Origin: CAZWRF01 sp964636095
GTDB lineage: Bacteria > Patescibacteriota > Minisyncoccia > JAHISW01 > Tagabacteraceae
Direction: 5' to 3'
DNA length: 35,532 nt
NCBI GenBank assembly: GCA_964636095.1
Contig: CAZWRF010000003.1
Location: forward strand, 1 to 35,532
Made by a program: the position numbers and the translations under genes. Below, piece after piece: positions 33,101 to 35,532 of the stretch (the first letter of the stretch is position 1; each line of letters opens with the position of its first letter). The notes beneath the pieces are model-generated. The model searched no databases, had not been told where the DNA came from, and was given only the letters and a program-made list of their open reading frames with translations.

Positions 33101-33324
33101 TATTCATCGTGCTTGGGTTCTTCAATGGTAAAGCCCACGAAGTCCAACTCAAATTCTTTTTCAGCATAATCTTTTATGGGAGAAAATTCTTTGAATAACT
33201 CGGTCAGACCATCTTTAAGAAGCCAGTCAAACGATTTAAGCTGAACTTCTATAAGCTCCGGCGTTTCCGCAAGCGGCTGCTTATACTTTGAAAAGTATTT
33301 CTTTTCGAGCGCTGTAATTGACAT
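30145..33324 (-). CDS. rpoB: RNA polymerase beta subunit
   Basis: The 1059-residue protein is shorter than the E. coli subunit (1342) and near the size found in compact genomes. Landmarks are the rifampicin-pocket region ([22 protein letters not shown] and [25 protein letters not shown], each shown here only as [19 protein letters not shown] and [14 protein letters not shown]), then [13 protein letters not shown]. The active-site [13 protein letters not shown] and the C-terminal [24 protein letters not shown] block (seen as [19 protein letters not shown]) follow. The start [18 protein letters not shown] is typical. Ribosomal protein genes rplJ/rplL, usual neighbours of rpoB, are absent; a HAD phosphatase lies upstream behind a terminator. 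No Shine-Dalgarno site is seen, and TACTTT lies 8 nt before the ATG. Confidence 0.98.
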   Translation of the reverse strand: [1059 protein letters not shown]

Positions 33325-33462
33325 AGCAAAATAAAGTACAAAAAGAACCCTTTTTTAACTTGGGTCGTATTTTTTGCTTATTTTATTATTGAAACATTGG
33401 GTGTTTAGACACCTTATATTTTATTGTAATCTTTTAAACAGAGGGCCGCAAGGGACCAAACT

Positions 33463-33471
33463 TGTGGATAA
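33463..33471 (-). promoter_or_regulatory. Perfect DnaA box
   Basis: The minus strand reads TTATCCACA, the bacterial DnaA consensus. It is part of an 11-mer, TTGTGGATAAC on the plus strand, that recurs 71 bp away. Confidence 0.6.
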
Positions 33472-33496
33472 CCTAGCACAAATGTCCAAAATGTGT

Positions 33497-33535
33497 CAAC
33501 CCCCACCTCAGGACCGGATCTTGAGGTGGGGGTTG
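33497..33535. other. Long perfect hairpin between two DnaA boxes
   Basis: CAACCCCCACCTCA (33497-33510) pairs fully with TGAGGTGGGGGTTG (33522-33535). Three more pairs extend inward (one is G-T), leaving the loop CCGGA: 17 bp in all. No T-run follows on either strand, so it is not a standard terminator. The last two bases of the right arm overlap the second DnaA box. Confidence 0.75.
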
Positions 33536-33542
33536 TGGATAA
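33534..33542 (-). promoter_or_regulatory. Perfect DnaA box
   Basis: A second TTATCCACA on the minus strand, in the same orientation as the first and with the same flanking bases. It touches the right arm of the 17-bp hairpin. Confidence 0.6.
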
Positions 33543-33563
33543 CTTTTTACTCGGACTTTGTAT

Positions 33564-33599
33564 AAAACCCCCTATCGGACATGTCCGATAGGGGGTTTT
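33564..33599. terminator. Bidirectional terminator, 36-nt perfect palindrome
   Basis: AAAACCCCCTATCGGACA (33564-33581) is followed directly by its exact reverse complement (33582-33599). It ends 3 nt from the HAD-gene stop and would separate that gene from rpoB. Confidence 0.85.
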
Positions 33600-33601
33600 T
33601 A

Positions 33602-34258
33602 CTATAGTTTTTTTAAAAATTTTGGCAGTTGCTTTACAGATTTGATAATATTTTCTTTTTTTACTCCGGCTTCAATAAAATCCTTTCTTTTCAAAGGACC
33701 GGTAAGTACTCCGACAAAAGACATTCCTGTACCCTGAGTCGCCTCGTAATCAATCAGGGTATCGCCTACATAAATAATTTCATTTTCGCATATTCCATTT
33801 TTAAAAGCCAAAGAAATAGGAACCATAAAAACGAGAGGATTGGGCTTTGAAAAGCTGTTCGCCTTGCGGCCGAAAATTATATCGAATTTTTCCAGTTCAA
33901 GTCCGGATAATCCATACGAATACCAAAGGGAATCTTCCATGCGGTTTGTTATAAGACCCAAAAAATATTCTTTTTTCTTCAACTGCAACAAAACTTCATT
34001 CATTCCCGGTACAAGGGGAAGCTTTATATCATTGAATCCCATTTTAAGAAAAAGGCGCTCAAATTCTTTTGCATCAATACCCGGCCACATTTTTTCCAAA
34101 AATTTAATCCATGCATGCCCCCAGTATTTTTTAACCTTCTCCTCGCTGAAAACCAGTCCCATTTCTTCTGCCACAATTTTGTGCGCTCTTATCCCTTCTT
34201 CATATGAATCAATGAGCGTTCCGTCTCCGTCAAAAAAAATAGCCTTTATTTTTTTCAA
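33602..34258 (-). CDS. HAD-superfamily phosphatase (phosphoglycolate-phosphatase-like)
   Basis: The 218-residue protein has all four HAD motifs: FFDGDGTLID with nucleophile D10 and acid D12; LITNR (motif II Thr); the KPNP Lys (motif III); and VGDTLIDYEA (motif IV). A helical cap sits between motifs I and II (about residues 16-85), which fits the Gph/beta-phosphoglucomutase-like subgroup. It most likely dephosphorylates a small metabolite in the cytosol; the substrate is not predictable. The start is TTG, supported by AAGGCGG 6 nt upstream, and no ATG or GTG is better placed. It has its own promoter at 34308-34335, overlapping the stop of the upstream hydrolase gene, and a strong terminator. 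Confidence 0.88.
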   Translation of the reverse strand: MKKIKAIFFDGDGTLIDSYEEGIRAHKIVAEEMGLVFSEEKVKKYWGHAWIKFLEKMWPGIDAKEFERLFLKMGFNDIKLPLVPGMNEVLLQLKKKEYFLGLITNRMEDSLWYSYGLSGLELEKFDIIFGRKANSFSKPNPLVFMVPISLAFKNGICENEIIYVGDTLIDYEATQGTGMSFVGVLTGPLKRKDFIEAGVKKENIIKSVKQLPKFLKKL

Positions 34259-34307
34259 AATATACCGCCTTCTAAAATTTTCAAAGATAAAAAACTTAAT
34301 TTGGTTC

Positions 34308-34335
34308 AGTTTAGCACGTTGTGATTTTTTGTCTA
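34308..34335 (-). promoter_or_regulatory. Promoter of the HAD gene
   Basis: On the minus strand TAGACA (34330-34335), 16 nt and TAAACT (34308-34313), preceded by TGC as an extended -10. The -35 overlaps the stop codon of the upstream gene. The predicted leader is about 43 nt and carries the AAGGCGG ribosome site. Confidence 0.6.
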
Positions 34336-34830
34336 TCTCAAGAATGGATTATGCTTTCTCTCTTCGCCTACAGTGCTTTCTTCCCCGTGACCGGGATAAA
34401 TTTTGAAATCATCAGAAAAATCCATAAGCCTTTGAAGCGATTTTTTCATTTCCGCATAGTTGCCTCCGGGCAAATCCGTCCTTCCAATGGAGCCCTTAAA
34501 CAGCGTATCTCCCGTAAAAATAACTTTTGAATTTTTTTCCACAAAGCAAACACCGTCCTTTGTGTGGCCAGGGGTTTCAATAACCTCAAAAAAAGAAGGA
34601 TCTGAAACCTGAATATTAAGCTCTTTCTTGAGCTCTTCAACCGCTCCGGTGTGGTCAAAATGAGAATGTGTCAAAGATATACATTCGGGCTTTAAATTGG
34701 TTTTTTTAATAGCATCAATGATTTTTCCAGCCTCATCTCCGGGGTCTATAATAACGCAGGCGCTTTGCCTGGCTACTACGTAGCAGTTTGTTTGTATGGA
34801 GCCGACGATAATTTTGTATATTTTGAGCAT
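34333..34830 (-). CDS. Metallo-beta-lactamase-fold hydrolase, compact
   Basis: The protein resembles the glyoxalase-II-like/YcbL group. From ATG at 34830 it has 165 residues. It begins MLKIYKIIVGSIQTNCYVV, the usual first strand of the family, and has THSHFDH (H55, H57, D59, H60), H89 in TPGHT, D108 in FTGDTLF and H148 in YPGHG, so both zinc sites are complete. A frame open 44 codons further upstream is not used: its translation is unlike the family, it overlaps another gene, and a promoter with a -10 7 nt before 34830 marks this start. It is short, with the segment between THxHxDH and the second His motif reduced. The thioester substrate, if any, is unknown. Confidence 0.88.
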   Translation of the reverse strand: MLKIYKIIVGSIQTNCYVVARQSACVIIDPGDEAGKIIDAIKKTNLKPECISLTHSHFDHTGAVEELKKELNIQVSDPSFFEVIETPGHTKDGVCFVEKNSKVIFTGDTLFKGSIGRTDLPGGNYAEMKKSLQRLMDFSDDFKIYPGHGEESTVGEERKHNPFLR

Positions 34831-34837
34831 ATTTATT

Positions 34838-34846
34838 ATTTTAGCA
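34838..34846 (-). promoter_or_regulatory. Extended -10 of the metallo-hydrolase gene
   Basis: On the minus strand TGC-TAAAAT lies 7 nt before the ATG at 34830, with no recognisable -35. Initiation would fall on or next to the start codon, so the mRNA is predicted leaderless. Confidence 0.5.
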
Positions 34847-34855
34847 CAAATTTCA

Positions 34856-34889
34856 GCCCGGCCGCTTATTGCGATCGGGCTTATTTTTT
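34856..34889 (+). terminator. Terminator-like hairpin on the plus strand
   Basis: GCCCG (34856-34860) and CGGGC (34876-34880), with an inner CGC/GCG, form a hairpin followed by TTATTTTTT in plus-strand reading. The minus strand has no T-run. All known genes here are on the minus strand, so either an antisense transcript ends here or the hairpin has another role. Confidence 0.4.
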
Positions 34890-35072
34890 GCCTCTTTTCC
34901 GGAGGCATTCCAGTTTGTGCCTGGGGCGCGTCATTCTTCTCTTCTCTTTGTCTTCTTCCCACTCAACTTTTGTCATATCGTCGGGTCTTCTTTTCTCTTT
35001 TTGCTTTCCTTCAATTTTAGGCCCCCAGTATTCTACTCTTTCTCTTTTCTTTCGCTCCAGTTCAATATTCAT
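34881..35072 (-). CDS. Small, highly charged protein, 63 residues
   Basis: The protein is almost entirely charged (Lys, Arg, Glu) with few hydrophobic residues, for example MNIELERKKRERVEYWGPK at the start. It has no membrane segment and is probably disordered or helical, and possibly nucleic-acid-associated. AAAGGAG lies 7 nt before the ATG, a clear ribosome binding site. It starts 22 nt after the secF stop on the same strand, so it is probably translated from the secF transcript. I know no family for it. The ribosome site is the main reason to accept it. Confidence 0.55.
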   Translation of the reverse strand: MNIELERKKRERVEYWGPKIEGKQKEKRRPDDMTKVEWEEDKEKRRMTRPRHKLECLRKRGKK

Positions 35073-35094
35073 TTTCTTTCTCCTTTCTTTATTT

Positions 35095-35532
35095 TTATTT
35101 TCTCTTGTCTCTTTCTTGCCATTTTTGCCACGTTACCAAAAGCGGGCTGGCAATGAAAAGAGATGAATAGGTTCCAAAAATTATTCCCAAAATAAGAGTG
35201 AGGGTGAAGTATTTCGTAGTATCGCCGCCGAATATGAAAAGAGAAAAGAGCACCAAAAGAATGGCCAAGCTTGTCTTTACAGAACGACCCATCACCTGTC
35301 TAAGGCTTTTTTCCACTGTGTCCTCAAAAGAAGTACCGATTCCTCTTCTTAAATTTTCCCTTGCTCTATCAAAAACAACAATAGTATCGTGAACAGAAAA
35401 GCCTAGAATAGTAAGAAGGGCAGTAACGAAAAGAATATCCACTTCAATATTGTAAAAATGGCCAAGGACAGCAAAAACACCCACCGGCAAACCGACAGCG
35501 TGAATAAGAGAAGCAATAGCCTCCACTCCATA
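35095..35532 (-). CDS. secF: Protein translocase subunit SecF, N-terminus beyond the window
   Basis: SecF works with SecD to use the proton gradient for late steps of protein export. About 145 C-terminal residues are present, entering at the right edge in the frame YGVEAIASLIHAVG. Visible membrane segments include LPVGVFAVLGHFYNI, VTALLTILGFSVHDTIVVFD and the C-terminal pair (SLAILLVLFSLFIFGG and LTLILGIIFGTYSSLFIA). FSVHDTIVVFDRARENLRR is the SecD/SecF family signature before the cytoplasmic loop. The tail is basic. In most genomes secD lies directly upstream, which would be to the right of this window. Confidence 0.92.
   Translation of the reverse strand, partial: YGVEAIASLIHAVGLPVGVFAVLGHFYNIEVDILFVTALLTILGFSVHDTIVVFDRARENLRRGIGTSFEDTVEKSLRQVMGRSVKTSLAILLVLFSLFIFGGDTTKYFTLTLILGIIFGTYSSLFIASPLLVTWQKWQERDKRK

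Larger units (their letters stand above)
33325..33601. other. Structured noncoding region upstream of rpoB
   Basis: This 277-bp gap has no credible gene. It holds an AT-rich stretch (about 33361-33440) with a small hairpin GGTGT-TTAG-ACACC at 33400-33413, two perfect DnaA boxes in the same orientation, a 17-bp hairpin between them, and the HAD-gene terminator. It must contain the rpoB promoter, but apart from a weak TACTTT at 33333-33338 I could not fix one. A replication origin, a DnaA-controlled rpoB leader, or a structured leader RNA are all possible. Confidence 0.6.

Noticed and set aside
34831..34962. 44-codon N-terminal extension of the metallo-hydrolase
   Set aside because: It overlaps the 63-residue gene, its translation is unlike the family start, and an extended -10 lies 7 nt before the internal ATG at 34830.
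1..35532. CRISPR array, insertion sequence, prophage or defence island
   Set aside because: No regularly spaced repeats, transposase, integrase, phage or defence-like proteins are visible; apart from a few unknown small genes, the content is housekeeping.

Overview
The window looks like chromosomal housekeeping sequence from a small-genome bacterium, most likely a member of the Candidate Phyla Radiation (Patescibacteria, Parcubacteria-like). This rests on several traits. The aminoacyl-tRNA synthetases are reduced: ThrRS has no TGS or editing domains, PheRS alpha has no N-terminal coiled coil, and PheRS beta has no tRNA-binding OB domain. Genes are densely packed and often overlap. The tRNA has no encoded CCA, and the RNase P RNA appears to lack the CCA-binding loop. 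TGA acts as a normal stop, so the SR1/Gracilibacteria recoding is not used. The taxonomic placement is inference; no 16S rRNA gene is present.

Layout from left to right. Positions 1-1136 (minus): rnhB, cut by the left edge and carrying an in-frame repeat insertion, then a 117-residue unknown gene. Positions 1305-7287 (plus): a compact run of dnaE, a catalytic-core-only thrS, a half-size MFS-like membrane protein and a GT-A glycosyltransferase, with touching or overlapping ends. Positions 7320-12121 (minus): pheS-pheT-gyrB plus a 32-residue membrane peptide. Positions 12211-13887 (minus): a TldD-family metalloprotease. Positions 13987-15273 (plus): a sucrose-phosphate-synthase-like glycosyltransferase whose last codons run antisense into a tRNA-Gly(CCC) gene. 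Positions 15325-17677: an FtsB/DivIC-like gene (minus), a small membrane peptide (plus) and lepA (minus). Positions 17747-18352 (plus): a lipoprotein. Positions 18407-22521 (minus): murJ and an O-antigen-ligase-like TPR membrane protein. Positions 22639-22977 (plus): rnpB. Positions 23016-25732 (minus): dnaG and a secreted lytic transglycosylase. Positions 25870-26364 (plus): a 164-residue orphan. Positions 26421-33324 (minus): rpoB-rpoC. Positions 33325-33601: a structured noncoding region with two perfect DnaA boxes and strong hairpins. Positions 33602-35532 (minus): a HAD phosphatase, a small metallo-beta-lactamase-fold hydrolase, a 63-residue charged protein and the C-terminal part of secF.

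The genes cover replication (dnaE, dnaG, gyrB, rnhB), transcription (rpoB, rpoC), translation (thrS, pheST, lepA, tRNA-Gly, rnpB), envelope growth and division (murJ, ftsB-like, lytic transglycosylase, ligase-like TPR protein, secF) and sugar metabolism (two glycosyltransferases). No mobile element, CRISPR array or defence system was seen. The most informative signals are regulatory. Several promoters share an extended -10 of the form TGC-TAnnnT. Many housekeeping genes have a -10 box only 6-10 nt before the start codon, which implies leaderless or nearly leaderless mRNAs, while several orphan genes carry clear Shine-Dalgarno sites.
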